This document shows, in pieces, positions 1 through 12,743 of a stretch of DNA of 64,000 nucleotides. The stretch spans positions 17,182,093-17,246,092 of the forward strand of contig OU744727.1 in NCBI GenBank assembly GCA_916613615.1. Reading direction: 5' to 3'. Position numbers and translations under genes: made by a program. Origin of the DNA: Steromphala cineraria. Its lineage: Eukaryota > Mollusca > Gastropoda > Trochida > Trochidae. Under the pieces are notes generated by a model. It was given only the letters and a program-made list of their open reading frames with translations. It ran no database searches and was not told the origin of the DNA. Position 1 is the first letter of the stretch. Each line of letters opens with the position of its first letter.

Positions 1-229
1 TAGCCATGTGATTCCTTTTTCTTACAAATGAATTAAAGGTGTTCACAAAAAAAATGGCCGCCAATGAATTTAACGTGAATCTTAATACTTTGTCCTCTGA
101 CTATGCATAATTGGCTTGTGTTATGAAATTTTTGACACTGTCAAAATGATACATTTAACATTAACTTACAATAATCAGTGACATTTTTTAAATATAAAAT
201 TATCAAAAAACGTGCTACTGCCCCTTTAA
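1..229. mobile_element. TTAA-flanked MITE, copy 1 (cut by window edge)
   Basis: This is the right part of a short non-autonomous DNA element whose other copies lie at 39688-40051 and 62104-62472. It ends in ACGTGCTACTGCCCCTTTAA, the inverse complement of the start of the full copies. The internal stretch AAAATGGCCGCCAATG near 50-66 is shared with those copies. The TTAA at 226-229 fits the target-site preference of piggyBac-type elements. No coding capacity is seen. Confidence 0.8.
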
Positions 230-303
230 AGCACAAAATTATCAAATATCGAATTTAAAGAAAACTGCACAAAGACATTATACACAAAGATAATGGTTTA
301 GAG

Positions 304-955
304 CTCTTTTTACATGCGCACGTTTACTCCTAGGAGTAAATATACTTACAGGTAGTAAACGTGCCATGTAAACAGCCCAAAACAAATTTACATACAGGAG
401 TATATTTACTCCTAGGAGTTAAATACTCCACCCCTAGAAGTAAAGTAAAAGTATACTTACTTTTACTCCTGTGAGTATCCTGTCATTTTCTATAGTATTA
501 GCATAGTTGAATGATTAGGTTGAGGTAATTGACTTGCATTCATATAGTTTTTAAACACTACTATTGTGTTTTCATCAATAATAACTTGCATTCAAGATTA
601 TTTTATTAACTTGTCGAGAGCATGTTTCCTAATGAAGGAAATGTGGTTTTTGTTGTTGGTGTCATTCTTTTAAAACCGAAAACCAGCTGCGTTCACTCCT
701 TTTACACTAGAAGTTGATTGACCAAACAAAATCTATGGTAAAAATGTGTTAAATTCTTCTCTGCCTCAAGATTTGCATTTCACACATTGAGTTTTCTATG
801 AAAAAATATAATTCTACTGTAAGCAAATCATGATATACTTAAGGGTCCTTAAATTCCAATGGAACGTAAAGTAAATATACTTTTACTCCTGGGAGCAAAA
901 ATACTCCTAGGAGTAAGTATACTCTCAGGAGTAAAGTGCGCATGTAAAAAGGGCA
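304..955. mobile_element. MITE-like element with TTTACTCC-rich terminal inverted repeats
   Basis: Both ends carry the same inverted motif: TTTTTACATGCGCAC near 308-322, and its complement GTGCGCATGTAAAAA near 936-950. Subterminal parts are rich in short palindromes such as ACTCCTAGGAGT, on both sides (about 327-480 and 855-935). The centre is AT-rich without convincing coding sequence; a 62-codon ORF on the minus strand is made of the repeat itself. No clear target duplication was identified, so the superfamily is open. Confidence 0.6.
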
Positions 956-2535
956 TAATAGGAAGAAGAAATGTCTGATTAACAAGTTCAACTCTAGAAA
1001 TATCAAATTTACTCACAGATGTTAAGATTGTAGGCATTTATCAATTTTTGTGTATAAATGTCAACTAGGGATACACAATATTTTTTTTAATTCATAACAT
1101 CCAAAGTTTAATGTGTAGTTTTCACCCTATGACAATAGTTATATTTGACAAAATTTCAGTAGTCTCACAGTTTTTCTAAAATGTTCGTTATCTTTGGACA
1201 TAAGCGATGTTTAGTTCAAATAGATAGTCAATACAAAACACTTGATATATCTGGAGTGGTCAATACATGAAATTAATCCGAATACTCCAAGAGCACCCAA
1301 ATTCATTTTACAAAATAAGGGGTGCTTAATTAAGTTCTTTGTGTTTAGAATAAAACTATGACAATATTATTTCTTTGGCTTAAGTTACTAAACATTACAA
1401 ATTTGTACAGGGTAAGAAAATAGTGTTATTCTTTAAACGATTAAATTAGGTTTCTTCTAGATTTAAAACGATTTCCCTATTTGTTTCACACTTTATTGAA
1501 TATTTATTATCAGATGAACACAACAACCAACTTATAAGCACTTCAGTAGTCGTTTAGTGTAATTGTTATCAACACTGCCACAGCGACCGTTTCAGTAAAT
1601 ACGTATGCAGACATGGGCACTAGGGCAGACACTTAGCGATGTCTAACTCTGTTTAGAAAACTGGAGATCGAACGATAAACAGTCGATCCTATATAAGCAG
1701 ACATCTACGTCTTGATTTAAAAGGTATTTTGAGTGTTCCCACCCCTTCAAACATTCCTGATTGTATGTATGAGCACTTGGCATATTTACTTATATTGACA
1801 TTAGCAAACACCGGCCACATTAATGTCATTGTGACTTCACATTATACTACCCGTAATTACTTATACTGGTATATAGAGAGAGTGCTTAATTAACTTTGAC
1901 GACAGTGTGCCACAATGAGTTGAAGACATTCATGTGAAAGGTATAAATAGTTCACATTACAGGGTAAAATAGTTTCTCATAACTTATTGTTAAAACTTTC
2001 GTTTAGGGTAACGGGGCTATATGATTATATATGATAACAATTTTGGGGACATGAATTTCAATTGAATGGAATAACCTATAAATAAAAATTATTTTTGGAT
2101 CATGGTATGATATTCAATTTTATGCAATATCTGTAATAACATATATGAAGTTTGTTGCTTGAAGATAATGTACAATGGAAAATGTTGACGATATTTACGA
2201 CACCTGTCAACAATCTACATAATCGAACATTGCATTTCTGATGGAAATATTTTTTTTTTTTTACAAAAGTGTTACTTGATGTAATATGATATTTAACTGA
2301 TTCAATAAATGTTAATGCTGTTATTGATTATATGAAATGATACGTTGTAGTTGATAAAACGCATTACAGTGTTATATTTATCCTATGGTATTCGAATAAA
2401 ACCAAATCTTAAATAGAAATGATGTTGTGTTTACATAAAATTGGATTTTCACAATAAGATATTAAATACCATATACGTTTATTTCTGAGACTGTATTCAA
2501 GATTTAAAAATATGCTGAATATATGTTTAACCTAC
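956..2535. other. AT-rich non-coding stretch (3' side of the minus-strand gene)
   Basis: No convincing exon was found. The stretch must contain intron sequence of the minus-strand gene just to its right, because that coding exon ends in a splice donor at 2535/2536. Any further exons are either short and not recognised here or beyond the left edge. Confidence 0.4.
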
Positions 2536-4390
2536 CTCCAGGGAGTATTATTTTCTTATAAAATTCATCAATCCTTTCTCTTCTGTCAGACGCCTTTACC
2601 TTCTCGCCAACAAGAAGTTTATGCTGCCGGTACTTTTCTTTCATACTTGGCGCTAGGAATAAGTCCTGTTTCTTGGTAACTGTGGCAACAAATTCCCCAT
2701 CTCTATTCTTATGATATTTCAGTAGTTTCTCATCATCATCATCAGTCATAACTGTTCTCCATTTCTTTCTCGCCTTCTGTTCTTCCCTCATTACCCACTT
2801 CATGTTCGCTGACACCATCTTCTCCTGCTGTTTCTTCGTACGATGTTTTGGACTCACCGGAAGTAAAGGATTGGCACCACTGAACATGTTTCTGTTTGTT
2901 CTTGGAGATGATACCACAGGTTCACATGAAGCTGACAATTCTTGTCTATCATCAACACCCGACAAAGCGTTTGCAGAAGATGCCTTTCTTTCTGATAAAG
3001 ATCCATGGATGTTTTGCGATCGTAGTTCAAGGGCACTTGTGTTTTTGATGTTTGATACTCTAAGTTCAAGGTCACTTGCATTATTGTCCTTCTCGCTGTA
3101 TCCAAAACTTCTTTCAGGAGAGTTCACGTTGACACTTTCTGAGGATTTTATATCTACACTTTCTGAACTCAAACCAGAGGACCTTAGATTTGAATCCTGG
3201 TGTCTGAAGGTCTCTAGTTGATCTTTGAGATAAGATGATGGAGGTCGAGCTAGCCCTGGGCGTCTTGTCCTAATGGGCGGTAAGGAGATTTGTTGCTGAT
3301 GCTCTTCTGCAGTTTCTTCTAAGATACTGTTTGTGTTCGATGGTTTTCTTGATATCTCTGAGGACTCGCTAAAACTTGGGTTCCCAACAGTAAACCAGCC
3401 AAAATCTGGGGCTGATTCGTCCACAAATATTGATGCTCTTTGAGACCGACCACGTTTGGATTTTTCAAGATCAGGACCTGGTGATGTTTCTGGTGGAGGA
3501 ACTACTTCAAGGGTCACCTTTTCCTCTTGTTTCGTTTCTCTTTGAAAAGACTTTTCCCTTCCGTCCATTCCTTTAGTTCTTGTCACTGGTTTTGAAACCG
3601 ATTTACTCACCTCGATCACCCTCGATGTCTTAGTTACAACTTGGAATTCCTCATTTGTCTTTAAATAGTCAGAATCCCATCTTTCCCTATTTTCAGCAGT
3701 TTTAATTTCTGGTTTGTGTTTCCCTTCTCTCGTCAAACTTCCCTTCCTTTCTCTATGTACTGTTCTATCCCCACTGTTTACTTCTCCTGTCTGATGCTTC
3801 CCGCCATCATTGATTCTTGCAGGTGATTTGTTTTGAACATCAGGCTGATTTCTAGCATTGTTTCCTTTTGGCGGGGAGACAGATTTTTCTTGTTCCTTTT
3901 CGGTGTCCTCTTTTGCCTTCTTTGCCCTTTCTGCTGCGACTCGGCGGGCTTTTTTTCTTTTAACGTTTTCTCTGAATTTTACAACAACATTCATGAGAAG
4001 CACTCTCATACGATGTGACTTCATATTTTCCCTGAATTCATGCTGACGTCTCGCACATTCCGCTCTTTGAACCTTTCTTTTTTCTCTTTGAACTCGACAC
4101 ATTGTCTTGAAGGCTGTGTCTTGTCCTCGGGTAATCTTCCTCATGACGTGCTTGTGGTCTTTGAACATCACGTTTAGGTTTCTCATCATCGCAGTCTGAC
4201 ATATTTTCTCATAATGACGGACCTTGGTTGAGATTTCCGGTCTGTCTATCTTCTTTAATCTCGGCAGATAGTCCCCATGCATTGATGAGAGCTGCAGATA
4301 GGACGTCTTCATGTTTTCTCTCACAGGAATGGCTGGTGAGTCTCTCTTCCAAGCCGGTTGAGTCTCGACTATCTCGCTGTCGTCAAGCAT
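2536..4390 (-). CDS. Unrecognised Lys/Arg-rich protein, large 5' coding exon (partial gene)
   Basis: A long open frame on the minus strand. The first ATG is at 4390-4388, and the protein begins MLDDSEIVETQPAWKRD. The frame stays open 24 bases further upstream, but only through a TTG, which is not a plausible animal start. About 618 residues are encoded before GGAG|GTAGGT, a good donor in phase 1, so the gene continues to lower coordinates. Residues about 90-175 are strongly basic and probably helical, with many Arg and Lys and few hydrophobic residues. The rest is low-complexity and rich in Ser, Lys and Glu, with a second basic helical patch near residues 545-600. No signal peptide, membrane segment or catalytic motif is visible. 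I do not recognise the family; a cytoskeletal, ciliary or nuclear protein would fit the composition, but that is a guess. The read-on past the donor (about ten residues to a stop) looks like intron. Confidence 0.7.
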
Positions 4391-7022
4391 GGTTGAAATT
4401 AAACTGCTTTTCAATACTTTATGGCTGTTGTCAATTGCTGTGAAAGAGTTTCAAGTTTAGATTTCAATTTGGTACCCACTCACGAACTACATATCGTTGT
4501 TATGCTAATCATGTTTAACTCCACATAATATGTTCTTTGTCAGGAAGTCAATATCCATGTTTCAAAGTACAGAACAATTGAAGAATGAAGTAGGTACAGA
4601 AACGTCCTCGTCACAGGCTATTACAAAATTCAGAGCCATTGCATTTGTACCAGTAACCGGGATCTAAAGGAAAGCTCTTCACGCGCTCATTTCGCTCTTG
4701 ACACTGTTTTGTTCAGTTCCCAGAGTTGTATATAAGCAAGGCACAGGTGCTCTATTGAATACCTTGGATCCCAGCTACTGGGGACAGCTTACGCACCTAT
4801 CTTATCATTGTGAGAGTACACTGTCGGTCAAAGATCGCCCGGTAGAATACACAGAGACAATCACACACATTAATCACATTATTGGACACCGTCACGTAAC
4901 TTTGATGTTGAGCAACAGGCTGTACAAACAACTCATAATGGGATCTTAGCACTCCACAATAAATCCTTTCGTCGCAAAAGTTGCTCTTATAGAAGAACCA
5001 CAATGAGAGATATGACTATTTCATAGGGTATATTAGTTACTATGAAATACGTATAACACAAGCCACAAATCCGTAACAATGCTGTAATACCAGTGAACGG
5101 TAGGCTCACCTCAACATTCTTGTCCTTAGAGATCCGTTGGGTCTAGAGAGCAACCCGTATCAATCGGCGACTCTCACTCTTGTCAATATACCACACACAA
5201 TAGGGAGAAAAGACTTGTAAATTACCCTCTTTTGATCCCGTCTATTGAAACGAGGGTGGCCACAATAATCGACTGATATCCATTCGGAAATGAGCACACA
5301 AATACCGAGAATAAATAAAAAGGACTGCGACAAGGCTGTATATTTTGCCCAGTTTCGTCTAGCACTGCGGTTAATAAAGTGTTTGATCCTGCTTGACATG
5401 ACTCGGATATATTAAAGCAATACACCTTTTATTGCAGTGATAAGAATATTTTCTCATCGACGAAATCAGTTACCCATTATGTCTACCGAGACATATTATT
5501 TCAAACTCAATCTCTCTAACTTAATTCTTCTCAAGAGTACATCATGGGGGTATAAAAGTCTTTCAATCTCTTCTCAGTGGTTGCCTCGAGCAGCGAGATA
5601 GGTCATACTTTCTGTTCACTTAACACTTTCGTAAATTATTGGCTTAATAGCCATGTACACGTATAGCTTTCAGTCTTGTTCTTTATGTTATCCTGTTAGT
5701 TCAGTAAGTGGTGATTAACACCTGGGTGAGCGAGTGCGCCTACTTTGTATATGTAATTACATTTATGAATGTATTACGATAAAGAAATATTTGACCTAAA
5801 ATTTAGCCATGTAAAAAATTAATGACATGATTAAATGATAACGTTAATTCATATATTTTCTGTTGTCTAAAATATATTTATAATATATCTCTTTATATGA
5901 AGTTTCTGTAATGAATATCAAATGGAGGGTATTCTTCTTTATCTTTAAGTTCATGTTTCGTATATTTAATTCTAGTGTAACTAAATGATCAAGTGTTCAC
6001 AAATTAGTCGAGGTTAGTGAAAGCAGATAATTGATCTAAAAGGTATTTAAACGTTATTACATCATTTTGATTAGCACACGATAAGGTTATGATTAATGTA
6101 TTAATTGTAACACGTAATCGATTGCAGTAACATCGGTTATAAGACCACATTATAAACGTAACCATGCTGAATTAGTAATATTATCGTTCAAATGTGACAT
6201 TGCATGTTATTTCGGTGTAATTTTCTTGTGAAATGTATATTAGAAAAATCTACTTCAATAATAACACTTACACATTACAAATACATAATAATTATTTTCG
6301 TTTCTACGTTCAATAAAGAAACAACGGGTTGGAGGACAATAAAAAGTCCTTGTAGTTTTCTGTTGATCATGTTAATTAAAATTAAGTCTACTAAATATTC
6401 ATAAAATGAAAACCAGTACTTATTATAATTTCTGGGTCTTGCAGTTTTAGGCAAGCTGATTTGTTAAATGAATGGTCTAACAATCAGACTCTAAAATTCA
6501 AAACTAATTAGAAAATAATAAACAGACTAGGAGAGAAAAATCAAGCTCATATCATTCTGGTAGACTTCCTAACCTGTTATCTTATTTTAGGATCCGGCTT
6601 TGTGATTACTAAATAAGGACCTAGACTGTATTGAAGGTTGTTATGATATTTGTCTTTGAACAGGAGCATTTATCCAACCGATAGAAATCCTACAGAAGCC
6701 CGTGTGTTTCTTTTTTATTCCAATGTGTGTCAAATGAAGGTAACTTTTCCTTTCTACAACCCCGCCTGTATTTCTTTTAAAAACATGACGATAAGTATCT
6801 GTTTGCGCTGTGGGAAGTGTTATTCGAGGTTTTCAAGTTACTACAACATTTTACACAGTTGGAGAGCAATGTCTCTCAATGTTGAAACAGCAATGGTTTA
6901 TTTCCCCAAAATTATAAGATTTTTCTCAAAGTCAATGCGATAGTCTGACTCCTAAAACTATCAAAATATGTCCTTCAATATTTAAATAACATATGTTTCA
7001 TATTTCCACGAGATTGTTACTT
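4391..7022. other. Intergenic stretch upstream of the minus-strand gene
   Basis: This should hold the promoter and 5' UTR of the minus-strand gene. I see no TATA box or other core element that I can place with confidence. Short ORFs here (60-97 codons) have no recognisable features, and most lack an ATG start. No repeat with clear ends was identified. Confidence 0.35.
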
Positions 7023-7345
7023 TTAACGGGCAGTAACACGTTTTAGGGGGAATATAAGGTGATGTCAGGAACATGAAAATAAATGGTTCCAATTGAAAGA
7101 CAATGTATCTAAACTAAAGGAAACAGTAATAAATCAAATATGTTATGTGAAGTTCAGCCATGCAATTCCCTTTTCTTCATGAAACAAATGAAGTAAATGT
7201 GTTCACAAAAATGGCCGCCAATGGACTTTATGTGAATCTTTATTTGTTCTGTGACTATTGATGATTGATTACATTAAACAACAACGTACAGTTATCAGTG
7301 TCAAATCGAATATATAACATTTAAAAAAGCCCGTAATTCTAATTA
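7023..7345. mobile_element. Degenerate copy of the TTAA-flanked MITE
   Basis: The left end, TTAACGGGCAGTAACACGTT, and the following AGGGGGAATATAAGGTGATG match the start of the full copies at 39688 and 62104. ATGGCCGCCAATGGA near 7210-7225 matches their interior. The right end (near 7322-7345) has lost most of the terminal repeat. This is an old, inactive insertion. Confidence 0.7.
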
Positions 7346-7608
7346 GTCTAAAACTTCACTTTTCAAAAACTTTATTCTCTGGATAGAAGCCCTGTTCCCG
7401 GATGCTTTTTTTCTGTGAAACGGAATTACGGAATATTAATTCCTTCTATAACATATCAAAAATTGAAAATTAAAAAAATAATTATGTGTCCAGTATTCTA
7501 TTAACGTTCTTTTTTTGGGTTATTGTTTCACGTCCTTTGATTTAAAAAACCCTCAGATATTCAATTTCATTCATAAGCATACTAAAACATGTTAAACATA
7601 AAAGAAAG

Positions 7609-7707
7609 CATCTTCCCCGCAAGGTCAAGCTAGCGCACGTTAGAGACGAGCTCAAGATAGGCTCGTTATAACTTAACGTTGGCTATCCAGGCCTTGCGGG
7701 GAAGATG
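7609..7707. mobile_element. Small palindromic element, 16-bp perfect terminal repeats
   Basis: CATCTTCCCCGCAAGG at 7609-7624 is exactly inverted as CCTTGCGGGGAAGATG at 7692-7707. Further weaker pairing inside (AACGT.../...ACGTT) gives a hairpin of about 99 bases. It is probably a very short MITE. No target duplication was assigned. Confidence 0.65.
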
Positions 7708-10640
7708 AAAAGAAAGTGGATCCACAATGTTGGGGCTTGCGAATGAGGAAAACAGAGTTATATAGTGTTATAGGGCGAATGAGGAAAACAGAGTTATAGG
7801 GTGTTCCTCGTTTCATTTTGATGTCAATTACAAAGAACAATTGGCTTACAACTGGACCATAGGGATATACATGAATAACTTGAAAAAAATACGCTTTCTG
7901 AAAGAGATTATCTTAATATGCACATTTCGCAACAAGTTCTCGATGGAGTATGTATGTTACTTTACAATCTATTGGGAAATAATATTTATTTTACGCACGC
8001 TTCTAACACTTGAAATATCTACAGAAAAAGCTCATCATTAAACAGATGATTAATAATCCATCATGACATATTTTCCCCTATTGAATATTGAACTGAATAC
8101 TTTCGTATTTTGCGTAATAGTAAACCATATTTTACGTTGGACATCAGTATAACATAATGTACTCCGAATATATATTAAAACGTTTACTAATTTGATGATA
8201 AAATTAACTGGTATTTAAACAGATTTTAGAATAGCCATCAAATAAACATACAAGAACCACAAATGGGTGAGCATAGAAACATGTATCCTTGTTTGGAAGG
8301 TGTCTTCGGTTGCCATATTGAAACAATTCAAACAACAATTAAGAATTGAATAAACTCATTCTGTTTGTAAACTTGTACTTGATTGGGGATTGACAGCATT
8401 GTGAAAATACCGTACGTATACATTGCTAAATATTACGTAGGCCTAATTTGTTTTCAACACACAGGCTATAATTAAATGAAAATATGAACTCATTTCACTG
8501 GAATATCATTTAGTACAATTAATGGGATGCGTCATACGTTTCGTATCTCCATTTAACTGGTCCCAAGTTTCGTATCTCTGAAAACACAACTACACAACAA
8601 TTTGAAATAATATGAAATAATATCAATACAACAAACAAAGCTACACATCTATTGTACACAATATGATCGAGTACTTATACAAATAAATCCGTCATCGGAT
8701 ATTTATTTCTTAAGTTCATCAGTTCATTTCTTAATTCCTAATCAATTTTTATGAAAATACATTTCAAATAAATCCTTCTAAATCTATTTTTAAATCCTCC
8801 TACGAATCCTCCTACGAATTCACCTCCTACGAATTCGCCTGGGTTACGAAAACCCGACTCCTACGAACCTGTCTGGCCTACGAATTCACATACAGCCCAA
8901 TTAATCACAAAAAGATGTCCGAAATTCATTTTATAATATTATACATACACATATACATTGATTTAATTTAAGACCGTTTAATGAGATTGTTATACCGGGG
9001 TGGTAATTGTTCCAGACACCGGTTTACCATCTGCCAATCACCAATCAAACACAGCCGTTATATTACAACTCTCCAAGGACGGAGGCATTAATGTGGTGAT
9101 AGTTATCTCCCTTGGTCTTATCTATTTGTGGTGGGTGTGTTACTTTTTGATGATTTGGACGTCTATAGAACGGTTAGTTTTTCCCAAATTGTGCATGACT
9201 GTGTCAGTGGTTTGTAAAATTGATACAACAGTCAAATACTATACTGCATAGTGTAGGGTTCTATGTATGAAGGGGGATGTGTGCCAAAATGACATCATGT
9301 AGACTCGTAACTCGCGAATTTTTGTTAGATTGCCGTTCTCAACTTGAAAACCATGCAACTCACACGCCCAAGCATGCAAATCTAACATTTCAATCCTGTA
9401 AATCTCAGCTTGCTGTTCTCATCTTTGCAAAGTTGAAATGTAATTAAAGAAATGTAGAAGTCGAAAAGTTATCTTGTATATTAAAAAATTGATACCTCAT
9501 TTTGAAACACACACTTACAGTGTTCAAAAATACGTTATACAAATCGACTTTTTCTATTTCGAGAGTTGCATGGTTATGATTGCAATGTTTCACACTACAT
9601 CTTTACATGATTTTGCATTGACCGTATTTGGGTGTTCGATGATTTCCGGTGAGAGTTTTGGCTACGCTTGATTTGTATTAGCGGAAACTTGACCGGCGTG
9701 TCAGTAAATAAAGTCAATAAACATCATATCAAATATATAAAGATATTTTGATAAATCTCAATAGGGATTTAAATTCATAAGTGTGTAATGTGTTGTATTT
9801 AATAAGTCATGTTAATTGTAATATTTTAAATATGTTATTGACTAAAGAAATAAAATATGTTCGAATGTTTTTGAATGGAAATATGTGTTGGCCATTATAT
9901 CGCGGTACTTCGATATTTGATAATTCTTCTTTTTGAATAAATAACAAAATATGTTTGATTACAGGTATTATTTGTATCATTATTAGTTTTGCTTAAAATT
10001 TAAGTTTTCATTTTATAGTTTTGAATGCGAGTAGCGCAACCGATTCTGACACTGCCATATCTATATTCTTTGTAAACCTTTGAAAATTCAAGTAAAATTA
10101 AATTGCACGTAAATCTTACCGACTGATAAGTAAATGCATTTTAATGAAAATGAATTTTAAGTTTATTTTGGTTGGTATTTCTTATCGCAGTGAAAATAAC
10201 CTGGCAATATGAAGTTTGTTACTTATTACTTATTCCATCTTGTCGGTTTTTCAAGTTACTTTTTCCAAACAGACGTTTTAGAGTGCCATATACTATTTGT
10301 ATTACCTTTTTGGTGAACTCTACTTAAAGGTTATTCAATTGCCTATCCAGGGATGTATATAACGTCACAATAAGTAGAGGCGGTCATACCGTAATGTCAC
10401 AAAAATATTCATTAGGTACAGTTATTTTGTATCAGATTTCAGGCAGTTTAAAACAACAACTTCTAAAATATCAATAAATATTTGTACCAATTTTACTTCA
10501 GTTAAAGGTTATTAAATTGCCTATCCAGCGAGGTAATATCACATCACAATAAAAGCATGATCGTTTTGAAATAAAAGGCCTACATTTCTTGAAAACAATT
10601 TATCCATAATTGTTTTAAATAAAAATTTTGTTGGAAAAAA
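7708..10640. other. Gene-poor AT-rich stretch
   Basis: No exon or gene is supported. Around 8785-8885 the phrase CTCCTACGAAT recurs four or five times at irregular spacing. Near 10327 and 10506 a phrase of the type GGTTATTNAATTGCCTATCC occurs twice as a direct repeat about 180 bp apart. The ORF at 9000-9251 uses a GTG start and shows no domain. Confidence 0.4.
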
Positions 10641-10646
10641 TTGTAA

Positions 10647-10830
10647 TATATGATAAAAAGGTTACAAAATGTCACTTTTCATATCATACCCAATATCAGT
10701 CCTCGACCTATATCAGCCCTCTGGCCTGCGGCCCTCGGGATGATATGGGGGGTCTCGGGCTGATATGAGGTATGATATGAGGTATGATATGAAAAGTGAC
10801 ATGTTATAACCTCTAATTATCATATATCTA
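10647..10830. repeat. Fold-back repeat, copy 1
   Basis: The left arm GGTTACAAAATGTCACTTTT and the right arm AAAAGTGACATGTTATAACC are inverse complements with a few mismatches. The pairing extends outward through ATATGATAA / TTATCATAT and inward through CATATCATAC / GTATGATATG. The centre repeats CATATCAGCC and is GC-richer (GGCCTGCGGCCCTCGG). A second copy lies at 11927-12066. Confidence 0.75.
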
Positions 10831-10976
10831 ACAATAATATGGGGTGTTTTGCATGTGTGATAGAGGAAAGGACACAGCACCCATATTGCCACCCGGTCCG
10901 CAAATCCATATCAGCCATATCAGCCATATCAGCCCGGGGGGACTTTTGGTTAGAGTACTCTCCCTTTGCAGAGTAA

Positions 10977-11797
10977 CGTCATTTGCAATCTAAATAAATT
11001 TAGATCAACAGATTTTTTATTTTGTCATACTGTTGATCTAAGATTGACCAGTGTGAGAGGTCGTCCCGGTGACCTTCCGTATGCAAATAAGAAATTCGCG
11101 ATTTGATCAATCAAATTCGACGTTACAAACAGTTCATAGTCGCTCATTCAAGGTGTGAACGGAAGAAACATATAATAGCTTATGGCTGTTCTCAATAATA
11201 GTGTGCCTTGAGAAAAATATATCTTGTTTTTGATACTGATAAGAAAAATATCGGTAGGTTGATTTTATTTTGGTTGTATGAAATATATTTAGTTTTATGG
11301 TTGACAAAAAATCAATATTTTTTAATTATTTGGATGGAAATGAAAGAAATTAGTACAAACGAGTTTGATCAAAAGGAGTTACCTCCCCTTGCATGAGGAT
11401 TTTCTTAAATATTGAAATTTATCATGCTCTAACTTTATGATTATTATTCGCCACGTTAGTATCTGTGCGATGTGCAATCATCATTTATCATTGACAACTA
11501 GAAAATACGCTAAATCATTTTAAAAAGAAAAAATATAATCTATTAATACATCCAAGCAATCGGATAATTCATCGCTCTACTCCGCTCCAAATGACAGAGC
11601 TCCGAACATCATCCATTTCAAAAGATGTGCTGCTGAGTTGTTTTAACTTCCAGCGAGCTAGGGCAAGTTTTCTGATTGGCCGAGCGGCTGATTTCAGAGG
11701 TCACCGGGATGACCCGCCTTACGGGCCAATCTTAGATCAACATGTATGACCAAATATAAAACTTGTTGATCTAAATTTATTTAGATTGCGTCATTTG
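10977..11797. mobile_element. Mutator-like fold-back element, copy 1, with 9-bp target duplication
   Basis: The element proper spans 10986-11788 (803 bp). It begins CAATCTAAATAAATTTAGAT and ends with the inverse, ATCTAAATTTATTTAGATTG. It is flanked by CGTCATTTG at 10977-10985 and again at 11789-11797, a 9-bp target duplication typical of Mutator-like elements. The long terminal inverted repeats (about 60 bp) contain GATCAACAG and its inverse, so each end is itself nearly palindromic. The interior is conserved with copies at 53995-54776 and 59836-60606. No transposase is visible, so it is non-autonomous. Confidence 0.85.
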
Positions 11798-11926
11798 CAG
11801 CATAAATCGTGAGCTGTACGTTAAAAACGATGTTGTTGACGCTTTAAACTGTAGATTTTAGTTTAATGCACCAAACGATTCAATATTCTAGTAATTAGAA
11901 TAAGTGAAAACAATTTATCCTTAATT

Positions 11927-12066
11927 GATATATGATTAAAAGGTTACAAATGTCACTTTTCATATCGTACCTATTATCAGCCCTCGACCCATATCAGCTC
12001 TCTGGCCTGCGGCCCTCGGGCTGATATGAGGTATGATATGAAAAGTGACATGTTATAACCTCTAAA
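11927..12066. repeat. Fold-back repeat, copy 2
   Basis: A shorter copy of the fold-back at 10647-10830, with arms GGTTACAAATGTCACTTTT and AAAAGTGACATGTTATAACC and the same GGCCTGCGGCCCTCGGGC centre. The two copies bracket the Mutator-like element at 10986-11788. Confidence 0.75.
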
Positions 12067-12109
12067 TAAAGTATAGTATAATAACTATAATATGTTTGAC
12101 ATTAAAGAT

Positions 12110-12600
12110 GCTGTATCATACTTGCAAGCGGTTCAGGATGAAACTTAGCTATTGAGAAATGAAATACATCACTTTGTAGAAAAATCTTTCGTCGAAATTT
12201 TGATATCATATTTAGATTATTTAATCAACAATAACATACTTATTTCGACGCTTCAAGCACAGTATCCCTCTTAGAAAGGGCATGTCATTTTGTGAACCCG
12301 CTTTCGGTGACGTAATCATTATGCTTGTAGGATTTACACCGTGTCTCAACTACCGTAATTGCGTTCAATGGGTATCAACTTTGACAGCTACGAATACCTA
12401 ATTCGGTGAAAAAGAATATAAAATCTAGTTGAGCGCGACAAAGACGGTTTTCAAGCGTACATTTAGAAACCGGAAGTTGTGAAATGGCCACACTTGATTC
12501 GCCCTTATGTCGACTGCCGTTTCGGTATTATTTGGTAAATTATCTCCTATTTGATGAATTTTGGTCCGATTTTCTCAAGGTTGGTCGCTAAATTTTTCTA
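12110..12600. repeat. Dispersed repeat R1, copy upstream of gene A
   Basis: Phrases such as TTGTAGGATTTACACCG, ACCCGCTTTC, GGGTATCAA and ATGAAAYTTAGCTATTG recur in the same order at 13155-13480 (intron 1 of gene A), 23840-24215 (intron 1 of gene B) and 39250-39510 (between genes B and C). No clear ends or coding capacity were found. Its place within 650 bp of the first RING exon of gene A means it may overlap that gene's promoter or 5' UTR intron. Confidence 0.6.
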
Positions 12601-12743
12601 AAAATACAACGTATACATTAAAAATACTTTAAAATTATTGCACTATGATATAGCATCTTTAAATAATGTCACGACGCCGCTGTTGAATGTTTGATTTCAA
12701 AATATCCTTAACAGTACTGGTATACTATGCTTAACGTTACAGG

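Noticed and set aside
2802..4443. Several plus-strand ORFs of 60-139 codons
   Set aside because: They are antisense shadows of the long minus-strand exon and overlap each other in different frames.
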